A DNA stretch of 64,000 nt from Streptomyces sp. R28 (lineage in GTDB: Bacteria; Actinomycetota; Actinomycetes; Streptomycetales; Streptomycetaceae), in NCBI RefSeq assembly GCF_041052385.1, contig NZ_CP163439.1:5259001-5323000 (forward strand), in the 5' to 3' direction. This document shows positions 17,416 to 25,934 of this stretch, one piece after another. The position numbers and the translations under genes were made by a program. Under the pieces are notes generated by a model that had not been told where the DNA came from, searched no databases, and worked only from the letters and a program-made list of their open reading frames with translations. Each line of letters opens with the position of its first letter. Within the stretch, counting starts at the first letter, position 1.

Positions 17416-18993
17416 TCAGCTGTCGCCCGTGCGGGCGCCCAGGGTGAGTTCGACCGTGCGGGACTGGCCGCCGCGTTCGTAGGTGATCGTGACCTTGTCG
17501 TTGGGCTTGTGGGTCCAGATCTCGCCGATCAGGGTGGGGCCGGAGTCGATCACCCTGTCGTCGAGCTTGGTGATGACGTCGCCCGGCTTGAGGCCGGCCT
17601 TGGCGGCGGGGCCGCCCGCCTCGACCGCGTCCGAGCCGCTGGCGCCCTGCTCGGTGATCTTGGCGCCGCCGGTGGTGTCCTCCAGGGAGACGGAGGCGCC
17701 GATCTTGGCGTACACCGGCTTGCCGGTCTTGATCAGCTGTTTGGCGACGTACTCGGCCTGGTTGATCGGGATGGCGAAGCCGAGGCCGATCGAGCCGGAC
17801 TGGCTGGTGCCGCCCAGGCCGTTGGCGGAGGACTGGATCGCGGAGTTGATGCCGATGACGTTGCCCTGCGCGTCCAGCAGCGGGCCGCCGGAGTTGCCGG
17901 GGTTGATCGAGGCGTCCGTCTGCAGGGCGCTCATGTAGGAGGCGTTGCTGCCGGTGCCGTCGCTGGAGGCCACCGGGCGGTTCTTGGCGCTGATGATGCC
18001 CGTCGTGACCGTGTTGGAGAGGCCGAACGGGGCGCCGATCGCGATCGTCGAGTCGCCGACCGCCACCTCGTCGGAGTTGCCCAGCGTCAGCGGGTTGAGG
18101 TCCGACGGCGCGTTCTTGAGCTTGATCACCGCCACGTCGTAGCCCTGCGCGTGCCCGACGACCTCGGCGTCGTACTTCTTGCCGTTCGGGAAGGTCGCCG
18201 TGAGCTTGCCGCCGTCGACCGCGTCGGCCACCACGTGGTTGTTGGTGACGATGTGGCCCTCGGTGTCGAAGACGAAGCCGGTGCCGGTGCCGCCCTCGCC
18301 GCTGCTGCTCTCGGCCTCGATGGTGACGGTGCTCGGCAGCGCCTTGGCGGTCACGGACGCGACCGTGCCCGGGTCGCGCTTGAGGTCGCCACCGCTGTCG
18401 GCGGCGGAGACGGTCGTCGAGGAGCTGGTGTCGTCGTTCTTGGCCAGGGTGTAGCCGAGGCCGCCGCCCAGGCCGCCCGCGACCAGCGCGGCGATGAGGA
18501 CCGCGGCGAGCAGTCCGCCGCGCCCACGGCCGGCCTTGGGCGCCGGCTCCTGGTAGCCGGCGCCCCAACCGAAGCCCGCACCGCCACCGGCACCATCACC
18601 AGCGCCGGCACCACCGGCGGCAACACCGCTGTCGGCGTACGGCGGCGTGGGCGGCGGCGGAGGCGGCCAGGAGGCGTCGGGGGCCGAGCCCTGGGAGGCG
18701 GGCGGCTGGGCACCGTTCGAGGCAGCCGGGGCGACGGGCGGCTGGGCACCGTTCGAAGCCGCTTCGGCGGCGTACGGCTGAGACCCGTTCGCGCCCGCCT
18801 CGGCGCCGTACGGCTGCGTGCCGTTCGAGTTCGCCGGGGCGCCGTTCGGCACCGGCGGGAGCGGAGTGGGCGGGACGGCGTCGCCCTCGGGAGCCGTGCG
18901 CTCCGGGGATGCCGGAGCAGCAGGAGCATCCACCGGCACGGGAGGTGCGGACGGGGCCGGGGGTACCGCGGCGCCCTCGTTCTCGGTGCTCAC
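17416..18993 (-). CDS. HtrA/DegP-like trypsin-type serine protease with PDZ domain
   Basis: 525 aa from the GTG at 18993, preceded by GAGGAGAG. Cytoplasmic Pro/Ala/Asn-rich tail (1-155) with loose repeats of the form NG-x-QPYGAEA; transmembrane helix at about 160-182; then a trypsin-fold protease outside the membrane with triad His253 (VTNNHVV), Asp286 (GYDVAVIK) and Ser368 (NPGNSGGPLL); and a C-terminal PDZ domain (AAKAGLKPGDVITKLDDRVI). It degrades or refolds damaged envelope proteins. Same strand as the downstream kinase gene but separated by a hairpin and 360 bp, so probably independent. Confidence 0.93.
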   Translation of the reverse strand: MSTENEGAAVPPAPSAPPVPVDAPAAPASPERTAPEGDAVPPTPLPPVPNGAPANSNGTQPYGAEAGANGSQPYAAEAASNGAQPPVAPAASNGAQPPASQGSAPDASWPPPPPPTPPYADSGVAAGGAGAGDGAGGGAGFGWGAGYQEPAPKAGRGRGGLLAAVLIAALVAGGLGGGLGYTLAKNDDTSSSTTVSAADSGGDLKRDPGTVASVTAKALPSTVTIEAESSSGEGGTGTGFVFDTEGHIVTNNHVVADAVDGGKLTATFPNGKKYDAEVVGHAQGYDVAVIKLKNAPSDLNPLTLGNSDEVAVGDSTIAIGAPFGLSNTVTTGIISAKNRPVASSDGTGSNASYMSALQTDASINPGNSGGPLLDAQGNVIGINSAIQSSANGLGGTSQSGSIGLGFAIPINQAEYVAKQLIKTGKPVYAKIGASVSLEDTTGGAKITEQGASGSDAVEAGGPAAKAGLKPGDVITKLDDRVIDSGPTLIGEIWTHKPNDKVTITYERGGQSRTVELTLGARTGDS

Positions 18994-19270
18994 AGCTTCT
19001 CTCCTCGATCCACGGCTGTCGTTGTCGGTCGCACGCGGTCACGCCCGTTCACGCTGGCCAGTACTTGTCGGCGGTCGGTGCGCTTCAGCTGTGCATGTCT
19101 TTTTGTATGCCGTCAGCTTTTCCCACGGGCCGTCAGAGCACCATAAGCGGTGGCTGTGGGTCCACGGCCATTCCTTATATAGGGCATGTGCTACCAAGCA
19201 GGCGCAATCCCGGCACCCTCAAGACTGCTCCGGCCGCACGTCTACCCGCCTGCGGTGGGACCATGACGCG

Positions 19271-20098
19271 GTGACCCACGCACGGCAGCAGCAGATCCAA
19301 GTCGTCGCCCATCGCGGAGCCTCCGAAGACGCTCCCGAGCACACCCTGGCCGCGTACAAGAAGGCGATCGAGGACGGTGCGGACGCCCTCGAGTGCGATG
19401 TACGCCTCACCGCGGACGGTCATCTCGTCTGTGTCCACGACCGCCGCGTCAACCGTACGTCCAACGGCCGCGGCGCGGTCTCGGCCCTGGAGCTCGCCGA
19501 GCTCGCCGCCCTGGACTTCGGTTCCCGCAAGAACCGCGACTCGTGGAAGAACCGCACCGAGGAGCCCGACTGGGAGTTCCGGCCGGAGGACCCCGAGGAC
19601 ACCTCGGTGCTCACTCTGGAGCGACTGCTGGAGCTCGTCGCCGACGCGGGGCGGCGTGTGGAGATGGCGATCGAGACCAAGCACCCGACCCGGTGGGCGG
19701 GGCAGGTCGAGGAGCGGCTGCTGGTCCTGCTGAAGCGGTTCGGGCTCGACGCACCCGCCTCGGCCGACGAGTCCCCGGTGCGTGTCATGAGCTTCTCGGC
19801 GCGCTCGCTGCATCGCGTGCGTGCCGCCTCTCCGACGCTGCCGACCGTCTATCTGATGCAGTTCGTCTCGCCCAGACTCCGGGACGGACGGCTGCCCGCG
19901 GGCGTCCACATCGCCGGCCCCTCGATCCGGATCGTGCGCAGCCACCCGACGTATGTGGAGCGCCTGAAGCGGGCCGGTCACCAGGTGCACGTCTGGACCG
20001 TGAACGAGCCCGAGGACGTCGATCTCTGCGTCGAACTGGGCGTCGACGCCATCATCACCAACCGCCCGCGCGCGGTGCTGCACCAGCTCGGCCGCTGA
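19271..20098 (+). CDS. Glycerophosphodiester phosphodiesterase
   Basis: 275 aa from the GTG at 19271 (an ATG at 19263 runs into a stop). The GDPD fold is clear: QVVAHRGASEDAPEHTLAAY with catalytic HRG, DALECDVRLTADGHLVCVHD with the metal-binding E-x-D and catalytic HD, VEMAIETKHP, and the C-terminal VHVWTVNEPEDVD. Hydrolyses glycerophosphodiesters to glycerol-3-phosphate and an alcohol. No signal peptide, so cytoplasmic. Divergent from htrA with a 277-bp shared promoter region. Confidence 0.93.
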   Translation: MTHARQQQIQVVAHRGASEDAPEHTLAAYKKAIEDGADALECDVRLTADGHLVCVHDRRVNRTSNGRGAVSALELAELAALDFGSRKNRDSWKNRTEEPDWEFRPEDPEDTSVLTLERLLELVADAGRRVEMAIETKHPTRWAGQVEERLLVLLKRFGLDAPASADESPVRVMSFSARSLHRVRAASPTLPTVYLMQFVSPRLRDGRLPAGVHIAGPSIRIVRSHPTYVERLKRAGHQVHVWTVNEPEDVDLCVELGVDAIITNRPRAVLHQLGR

Positions 20099-20350
20099 CC
20101 CGCGCGCGTGGCCGACGCACGACCACAGCACGACCACAGACAGCCAAAGCACATGGTGGTCACAGCAAACCGCGCACCCGGAAACCTCTAAAACCTCATC
20201 AATCCCTGCACAACCTCTTGACCCCGAAGTCCCTTCAGCCCCATCCTCCACTCTCGGTCACACCGTCGAATTCCAGCCATCCCGATTACGGGGAGTGCTC
20301 CGGCGCGTTCGGTCTGTATTCGATCGTTACGAGTGCGTCACCGGACATTG
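20099..20350. other. Intergenic region before an RsbW-like gene
   Basis: Comparatively AT-rich (for example CCTCTAAAACCTCATCAATC and CGATCGTTACGAGTGCG), with no coding frame I can support. Probably promoter DNA. Confidence 0.4.
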
Positions 20351-20377
20351 ATTGGCCGGTTTCCGGTACAGGCCAAT
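20351..20377. promoter_or_regulatory. Inverted repeat ATTGGCC-N13-GGCCAAT
   Basis: 7-bp perfect arms with a 13-bp spacer, centred about 56 bp upstream of the GTG start of the next gene. Candidate operator; protein unknown. Confidence 0.4.
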
Positions 20378-20419
20378 GGGGCATCCACTCCGTGGCGTGG
20401 GGCAAAGGAGGTCTCGGGG

Positions 20420-20971
20420 GTGGCGTTGGTGGTGGCACAGGAGGTGCCCACGTCGTCGAGCATGGCCGTACCCCATGGCCCTGCGGGCGTGGGGAAAGCG
20501 AGACACCGTATGCGCTCTCAGTTGCGCAGGGGCGGCGTGGCGGATTCGGTCATCGACGATGCCGTACTGATTCTTTCCGAACTCTTGAGCAACGCCTGCA
20601 AACACGGCCGGCCGCTCGGTGACGCACTGTCCGGGGACGGTGACGTCCGGGCCTCGTGGCGCGTGGACGCGAGCGGCAGGCTCACCGTGGAGGTGACGGA
20701 CGGCGGCGGGCCCACCCGCCCTGCTCCGGCCACGCCCTCGGTCACCGCGCACGGCGGCCGCGGGCTGAACATCATCACCGCTCTCGCCGACGACTGGGGT
20801 GTACGGGACGATGCCCGGGGCGAGGTCACGGTCTGGGTCGTGGTCCACGACGACGTTCACGATCCGGATGCCGGGCACCGCCGCCACGACTTCGCTACGC
20901 GCGTCGCAGCGCCGTCGGTGGGCGCGATATCCGGCCTCGACTTCGCCGACGCCTTCGACGACCTGGACTGA
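20420..20971 (+). CDS. RsbW/SpoIIAB-like ATP-binding regulatory protein
   Basis: 183 aa from the GTG at 20420, with AAGGAGG at 20405-20411. A GHKL ATPase core of the anti-sigma-factor type: N-box LILSELLSNACKHGRPL, G1 EVTDGGGPTRP, G2 HGGRGLNIITALADDWGV. No kinase His domain or membrane segment. Such proteins in Streptomyces usually partner anti-anti-sigma factors or PP2C phosphatases. No STAS gene adjoins, but a PP2C gene lies 4 kb away. The acidic tail SGLDFADAFDDLD may be a contact surface. Confidence 0.85.
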   Translation: MALVVAQEVPTSSSMAVPHGPAGVGKARHRMRSQLRRGGVADSVIDDAVLILSELLSNACKHGRPLGDALSGDGDVRASWRVDASGRLTVEVTDGGGPTRPAPATPSVTAHGGRGLNIITALADDWGVRDDARGEVTVWVVVHDDVHDPDAGHRRHDFATRVAAPSVGAISGLDFADAFDDLD

Positions 20972-21119
20972 CAGCACGGGTTCCGGCAGAGGCACTGCTT
21001 CCGCCGGAAGACCTGTTTCCGGCACGACCCGGTGGGTTGTCCACAGGCTCCCGTCGCACATGGCGTGAACGGCTAGGCTCGCGCCGTACGTGACGAGCCG
21101 TAACCGGGAGACACCCACG

Positions 21120-22109
21120 ATGGCCAAGAAGCGACCCCAGACCAAGGCCAAGCGCCCGCAGCTCAGCGACGGAGCCCGCGCCGGAGGCGCTGATGGGCAC
21201 TTTCCGGTCGTCGGCGCACGCGAGCCCTGCCCCTGCGGCAGCGGCCGGCGCTACAAGGCCTGCCACGGCCGGGCCGCCGCGCAGGCGGTGACCGAGCTGG
21301 TGCACCGCCCGTTCGAAGGGCTGCCGGGCGAGTGCGACTGGGTGGCGCTGCGCGAGCTGGTGCCGGCCGCCACGGTCGAGCTGCCCCTGAAGGGCGGCCT
21401 CCCCGAGGGCGTCCCGTCCGTCACCCTGGCCACCGTCCTGCCGATGGCCTGGCCGGCCCTGCGCCGCGACGACGGCTCGGTACTGCTCGGCCTGCAGAAC
21501 GACACGGCGTCGGGCGACATCAGCCGCGACCTCGCCGACACTCTCCAGCAGGCCCTCACCGCACAGCCCGGCACGCCGGTCCAGGGCCGCCGCGCCCCGG
21601 CCGACGGTCCGCGACTGCAGGATCTGCTCGACCCCGAAGGCGCGTTCGAGCCAGTTGTGCACCCGGGCTTCGAGTTCTGGGTCCCGGACGCGGAGAACGC
21701 CACTCCGGAGGTGACCGCCTCCCTGGAGCGGGCCAACGCCGCGGCCATCCCGACCGTGCGGCTGACCGGCGTGGACGCCGCCTACTGGTGCGAGACGCCG
21801 GAGAAGAACCACCTGCGCTGGGTCATGCCGCACCCCGAGGAGCAACTTCTGGACGCTCTCGCGCGGCTGCACGCGGCAAAGAAGTCGAACCTCGGCGAAG
21901 GCACCCGGCTCGTGGGCTCGTTCCGCGCCCACGGCCTCACCGTGCCGGTCTGGGACCTGCCGAGCGACATCGGCGCGGAGGACGTGGAGAAGCCGGCGGC
22001 GGAGTTCGCCGAGCGCCTCGCCGCGGCCCTGGCCACGGACGCTCCGCTCACCGCGGACGAGCGTCGCGCGCGTGGCGGCCTGACCAACCGGCAGGTCACG
22101 CTCAGCTGA
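21120..22109 (+). CDS. SEC-C motif protein of the DUF5926 type
   Basis: 329 aa from the ATG at 21120. After a basic start (MAKKRPQTKAKRPQ) comes a SEC-C zinc motif, PCPCGSGRRYKACHG, as found at the end of SecA, followed by a ~270-residue conserved domain (WVPDAENATPEVTASLERAN, YWCETPEKNHLRWVMPHPEE) that I associate with an uncharacterised actinobacterial family. Cytoplasmic. Function unknown; the zinc hook suggests protein or ribosome contact. A DnaA box at 21037 lies in its upstream region. Confidence 0.78.
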   Translation: MAKKRPQTKAKRPQLSDGARAGGADGHFPVVGAREPCPCGSGRRYKACHGRAAAQAVTELVHRPFEGLPGECDWVALRELVPAATVELPLKGGLPEGVPSVTLATVLPMAWPALRRDDGSVLLGLQNDTASGDISRDLADTLQQALTAQPGTPVQGRRAPADGPRLQDLLDPEGAFEPVVHPGFEFWVPDAENATPEVTASLERANAAAIPTVRLTGVDAAYWCETPEKNHLRWVMPHPEEQLLDALARLHAAKKSNLGEGTRLVGSFRAHGLTVPVWDLPSDIGAEDVEKPAAEFAERLAAALATDAPLTADERRARGGLTNRQVTLS

Positions 22110-22130
22110 CGAGCGCCGCTGCGGAGATCG

Positions 22131-22160
22131 GGTTCGGCTGAACGGCCGTTCAGCCGAACC
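22131..22160. terminator. Perfect 30-bp palindrome, probable terminator
   Basis: The two 15-bp halves, beginning GGTTCGGCTG, are exact reverse complements with no loop base left over. It sits 22 bp after the SEC-C gene stop. No T-run follows, as is common in Streptomyces. Confidence 0.7.
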
Positions 22161-22167
22161 GGCCCGT

Positions 22168-22319
22168 CCGGGAGGGGTGAATCCGATCACAACTCCCATG
22201 CGGAGCAAGGGAATCCGTGACTGGAAAGCCCGGATCGAATTTGCGAACCGCCGATCTCTTGTTACCGTTCCATTAGCCCGGTTGCTGGTGCATCCCCCGT
22301 CGCCAGCAACCGGGTCTTT
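22168..22319 (+). ncRNA. Candidate small RNA or attenuated leader
   Basis: About 110 bp of unusually AT-rich sequence for this genome (GAATTTGCGAACCGCCGATC, TCTTGTTACCGTTCCATTAG) leads into a perfect 12-bp stem CCCGGTTGCTGG/CCAGCAACCGGG (22277-22288 and 22303-22314), then TCTTT. The T-run is on the plus strand, while the next gene is on the minus strand, so the terminator does not serve a neighbouring gene. The 5' end is a guess. Confidence 0.4.
22277..22319 (+). terminator. Rho-independent-like terminator
   Basis: 12-bp perfect GC-rich stem, 14-nt loop (TGCATCCCCCGTCG), then TCTTTCC on the plus strand. One of the clearest intrinsic terminators here. Confidence 0.75.
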
Positions 22320-22355
22320 CCATGTGCGCACTCCTTTACGGAATGACGCCGCCTG

Positions 22356-23024
22356 TCAACTGTCCGAAGGTGACTCGGATTTGCCCGGCGAGGAGTTGCT
22401 CGCGGAGCGCAGCAGCAGCGGCCCGCTCCCGGCCCGGGAGGCGAACTCCGCGACCGCCGTGTAGGCGTCCAGGTTCCCCCGAGTGCGCTCCCGGGGCGTC
22501 TCGCACGTCCCCGGCTCGTCCTCGGCGCCCCCGGCGCAGCGCATCTGCACCGTGCGGCCACCGGGCCCCATGAGACTCAGTACGGAGTCCAGCGCGCCGC
22601 CGGTCGCATTGCGGAAGTAGGTGCGCGCCCAGGTCTCCTCGCCCTGTGTGAGGACGCAGGTCTGCGCCTCGATGCCCTCGGGTGAGGTGAGTTCGGGACC
22701 GCAGCGGGCGGCGGTGGCAAGGCCCAGACCGAGCAGCAGCGACGAGTCGGCGAGCTCGGCGGCGGGCGCCTTGGCGTCGGCGGGACGGGACGGACGTACG
22801 GCACCGTCCCTCGGAGCATGGGGGGAGGACCGTACGGCCTCGTGCGCGGACGCGTGTCGGGCGGCCCTGCTCGCGTCGACGACCTGTCCGGCGGCCGCCC
22901 AGGCCAGCGGCAGGGCGACCGCGGCCGCCGCGACGGACGCGAAGGCGATCAGACGGACTCTTCTACGATTCGGCCCGCGGCGATGCGACGACGGTGCCCT
23001 TTTTCCCCTGGTTTGACGCGGCAT
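22356..23024 (-). CDS. Membrane-anchored or secreted hypothetical protein
   Basis: 222 aa from the ATG at 23024 (MPRQTRGKRAPSSHRRG). A basic N-terminus (RRGPNRRRVRL) precedes one hydrophobic segment, IAFASVAAAAVALPLAWAAA, so the rest is extracytoplasmic. The outer domain has Cys in AARCGPELTSPEGIEAQTCV and MRCAGGAEDEPGTCETPRER, which could form two disulfides, and YTAVAEFASRAGSGPLLLRS near the end. Family not recognised. It is followed upstream by the Prim-Pol-like gene on the same strand, 56 bp away, so they may be co-transcribed. Confidence 0.75.
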   Translation of the reverse strand: MPRQTRGKRAPSSHRRGPNRRRVRLIAFASVAAAAVALPLAWAAAGQVVDASRAARHASAHEAVRSSPHAPRDGAVRPSRPADAKAPAAELADSSLLLGLGLATAARCGPELTSPEGIEAQTCVLTQGEETWARTYFRNATGGALDSVLSLMGPGGRTVQMRCAGGAEDEPGTCETPRERTRGNLDAYTAVAEFASRAGSGPLLLRSASNSSPGKSESPSDS

Positions 23025-23080
23025 ATAGCGGAAGATAACGAACACGCGCGCGTGCACCGTCCCGCGCGCGCCGGACGGCC

Positions 23081-23740
23081 CTACAATTCGGGCGCGCTCA
23101 CACCCGTACGAGTGAGGGCATCAACCACGGCGTCCACCACGGCCTCCACGCCCGGCACCCACGGGGAGGCCGAGCCGGGCAGCGGGGCGCGCTGCCAGCT
23201 GATGGGGCCCTGGCCCGTCTCGGACGGGGGCAGGGCGATGTAGCCGCCCTCGCCGTGGAAGCGCAGGGAGCCGGGGACGAAGTCCTTGGCGTAGAGCAGT
23301 TCGCCCAGCTGCTCCATGGAGTACGGCTTCACCAGGATCGACCAGCGGGCGGGCGAGGCGACGACCGGGCCGAGGCGCATGCCCATGCGGTCGAGTGCGG
23401 TGAGGGCGTGCGCGGCCGGCAGGGCGGGGAGGCTGACCGCGCAGGGGGCCGTGTCGCCGGTGGCGAGGATGATCGGGGCCGTGGGCCGGTTGGTCCACCA
23501 CCAGCGCACCATGCGCTCGTCGGTGGTGGCCGCGAGGAGGCCGGGGTCGAAGGGGTGGGCGCCGGGCACCGTGCACTCCGGGTCGGGGCAGCCGCAGCGG
23601 GAGTGTCCCTGCGGGTGCGTCGTCACTCCTGGGAGTACCGGCCAGCGCCATTCCGTCGCGAAGGTCAGAGCCGCGCTGATCAATTCAGGCGTCCCGTCGC
23701 TGCGCAGGAGCCTGCGTCGCCTTCCGAGGATCTCGCGCAT
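23081..23740 (-). CDS. Prim-Pol-like domain protein, active site apparently lost
   Basis: 219 aa. The layout follows bifunctional primase/polymerase N-terminal proteins: ISAALTFATEWRWPVLPGV, a zinc-type cluster HSRCGCPDPECTVPGAHPF, a WWWTNRPTAPIILATGDTAP region, and PGSLRFHGEGGYIALPPSET near the C-terminus. In active members the ATG stretch is followed by an acidic pair (as IDLD in the gene at 12701); here it reads CAVSLPAL, so the catalytic acids are missing. Probably a DNA-binding or regulatory derivative. AAAGGAAC lies 10 bp before the ATG. Confidence 0.78.
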   Translation of the reverse strand: MREILGRRRRLLRSDGTPELISAALTFATEWRWPVLPGVTTHPQGHSRCGCPDPECTVPGAHPFDPGLLAATTDERMVRWWWTNRPTAPIILATGDTAPCAVSLPALPAAHALTALDRMGMRLGPVVASPARWSILVKPYSMEQLGELLYAKDFVPGSLRFHGEGGYIALPPSETGQGPISWQRAPLPGSASPWVPGVEAVVDAVVDALTRTGVSAPEL

Positions 23741-24241
23741 GAGCGCTCGTTCCTTTCCGTTGCACCGCTGGCAACACCGTGGTCACATCACACCATGTGT
23801 CGATCACTTCACTGTGCGTACCTGTTGGCGCATCACACCCCTGCCATGGGCAAGGAAAACCCCTATGGGCCGAGCGTTTGACTGCTTCCGCGGCCACCTC
23901 GCCCTTACTGCGTCTGGCAAAAGCATGGGCGTGGCGTGGGGTGGCGAAGTCTGGCGTTTAGCGTCGCGCGTATTTCTCTTCGCCTCCGCCACGGGAGGAT
24001 GGGGCCGGTCGTCGGTGGCTAAGACGCCCGGGTCCGTCGCCAGGTTCCGGGTGGTCGTCAACCACCCCTGGCCTTCACCGAGTACGTACCCATCACGACC
24101 GCTGTGACGCTCTGTGGAGCGAAACCAGTCGACCGCAATACCCCGTTCCCTGAGTCAGTTTTAAGCCAACTTTGCCATTACGCAAGAGGACAGCGGCGCG
24201 TACTCAGGTTACCCACGGACACCAGGAAACCCGGCAGGACA
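23741..24241. other. Gene-free region upstream of the phosphatase operon
   Basis: About 500 bp with lower GC than its surroundings, including an AT-rich pocket (CAGTTTTAAGCCAACTTTGC near 24158). No supportable gene on either strand. Expected to hold promoters for the leftward Prim-Pol-like gene and the rightward phosphatase unit. Confidence 0.4.
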
Positions 24242-24361
24242 ATGCTGGACATCCCCTCACGAGTGCGTGTACATGTGGAGACACTGCTAGCGGCGCAGAA
24301 TGACATGGGGGTTTGCGATGCTTTTGAGCAATACGCACCGGTCGGAAAGCCGACGCCATGA
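24242..24361 (+). CDS. Small ORF overlapping the phosphatase start
   Basis: 39 aa, MLDIPSRVRVHVETLLAAQN then DMGVCDAFEQYAPVGKPTP. Its TGA overlaps the phosphatase ATG (ATGA at 24358-24361). The amphipathic, well-formed sequence suggests real coding. From memory of homologues, this segment is often the direct N-terminus of the phosphatase; one extra G in CCGACG (near 24353) would join the frames. So it is either a coupled leader peptide or a frameshifted N-terminus. Confidence 0.6.
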   Translation: MLDIPSRVRVHVETLLAAQNDMGVCDAFEQYAPVGKPTP

Positions 24362-25752
24362 ACGCTCCTCACCCTCCGAAAGTGGCCGGAATCGATTCGA
24401 CGGTTCCCTCGCCCGCCCACACTGTCGCGCCCGCGCCCGCGGCCTCGAGCACCTCAGCAGTCCCCCCACCCAACGCACCAGGGGCGCTGCTTCAGGACCG
24501 TCTCGCCGGCTGGGTCTCGGACCTCACGACACTCCACGAACTCACCGAGCGCCTGGCCCGAACGGACGCACTCGACGACGCCCTCCAGGAACTACTGCGC
24601 GCCGGAGCCGCCCTCGTGGGCGCCCGGCGCGGTCTCGTCGTACTGGAACCGGCTGACGGGCTCGGCCCGGACACGACGATCGGACTGGGGCTCGCCCGCG
24701 CCGACCTCGGCCACATCGAGACCGTCCCGCGCAGTGCGATGTCGTACGGGAGGATCCTCGACGGACTGCCGGGCGGCGACGGCGAGATCGCCCAGCCGGA
24801 CCTGTTCTCCGAGAACGGGCTCGACCCCCGCCACCGCGAGGTGGCCGCACGCCTCGGCTACGCCGCGAGCTACGCGCTCCCCCTGTCCACCGAGGCCGCC
24901 GGCCGCCTCGGCGCCGCCGTGTGGCTGTACGACGAGCCCGCCGAACCGGCCGAGCGCCAGCGCCACCTCGTCGGCCTGTACACCCGCTACGCCACCGAGC
25001 ACCTGGCCCGGCTCCTCGAGGTCGAGCGCACGCGCGCGTGCATGAAGACGATGGCCGAGGAACTGCTGCCCTCCCGCCTGCCCCGTATGGCCGGCGTCCA
25101 GCTCGCCGTGCGGCACCGTACCGGCCCGCGCGGGGGCGGCGACTGGTACGACGCGCTGCCGCTGCCGGACGCCGCGCTCGGCCTGGCGGTCGGCTCGGTG
25201 ACCGGCTCCGGGCCCAGCGCCATCGCCGCGATGGGACGGCTGAGGGCCAGCCTGCGGGCGTACGCCGTCATGGAGGGCGAGGACCCGGTCGCGGTCCTGT
25301 CCGATCTGGAACTGCTGCTCAGACTCACCGAACCGGCCCGCTCCGCCACCGCTCTGTTCGCCTACTGCGAGCCCGCCCTGCGCAAGATCACGCTCGCCGG
25401 GGCCGGGCACACCCCGCCGCTGCTGATCGGCGAGCGGCGCACGGAGTTCGTGGAGACCTCCGTGTCCGCGCCGCTGGGCATGCTGGCCTGCTGGGAGGCA
25501 CCCAGCGTGGAGCTGACGGCGGAAGCCGGAGAGACGGTTCTGCTCTACACCGACGGACTGCTGCACCGCACCGGCGACCCCACCGACCGCGCCTTCGCCC
25601 GGCTGCACGCGGCGGCGGCCTGCGTACCCCGGGCGATCCGGCACGACCCGGACGCCGTCGTCGACCACGTCCTGCGCACCGTGCTGCCGGGCGGGCTCGA
25701 CCGGGCGGACAGCGAGGAGGACGTCGTCCTGCTGGCCGCCCGCTTCGAGTAG
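24358..25752 (+). CDS. GAF domain PP2C-type (SpoIIE-like) phosphatase
   Basis: 464 aa. A Pro/Ala-rich start, a GAF-like sensor domain (about residues 55-225, including LQELLRAGAALVGARRGLVV), then a SpoIIE/RsbU-type PP2C domain (about 235-464). Metal-site motifs: GGGDWYDALPL keeps its Asp and VLLYTDGLLHRTGD keeps its Asp, but the usual G-D-V-x-G-H-G reads GSVTGSG, losing one metal-binding Asp, and the terminal D-D-x-x-L reads EEDVVLLA. Activity may be reduced or altered. Members normally dephosphorylate anti-anti-sigma proteins in partner-switching pathways. Confidence 0.88.
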   Translation: MNAPHPPKVAGIDSTVPSPAHTVAPAPAASSTSAVPPPNAPGALLQDRLAGWVSDLTTLHELTERLARTDALDDALQELLRAGAALVGARRGLVVLEPADGLGPDTTIGLGLARADLGHIETVPRSAMSYGRILDGLPGGDGEIAQPDLFSENGLDPRHREVAARLGYAASYALPLSTEAAGRLGAAVWLYDEPAEPAERQRHLVGLYTRYATEHLARLLEVERTRACMKTMAEELLPSRLPRMAGVQLAVRHRTGPRGGGDWYDALPLPDAALGLAVGSVTGSGPSAIAAMGRLRASLRAYAVMEGEDPVAVLSDLELLLRLTEPARSATALFAYCEPALRKITLAGAGHTPPLLIGERRTEFVETSVSAPLGMLACWEAPSVELTAEAGETVLLYTDGLLHRTGDPTDRAFARLHAAAACVPRAIRHDPDAVVDHVLRTVLPGGLDRADSEEDVVLLAARFE

Positions 25753-25934
25753 TCGCCCTGTGTGGTCGCCCGCCACGCGCGCGTAGTCGTCCGTCAAAGG
25801 CGCCCATAACAGGCGAGTGACCTCGGCCATAACAGCAGCGCTCAAGAGCCGGGTAACAGGTCTTTCGGCCCTGAGCCCCCTTCCGTACGACCGTACGATG
25901 GACGGGGTCCAGTGCCGTATCGAGGAGGATGACC

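Noticed and set aside
16006..19146. 3.1-kb plus-strand ORF opposite the kinase and HtrA genes
   Set aside because: Composition is a shadow of the minus-strand genes, which have complete catalytic motifs.
22356..22464. Plus-strand ORF running through the terminator at 22277-22319
   Set aside because: It would be translated through a strong hairpin and overlaps the minus-strand membrane-protein gene; no ribosome-binding site.
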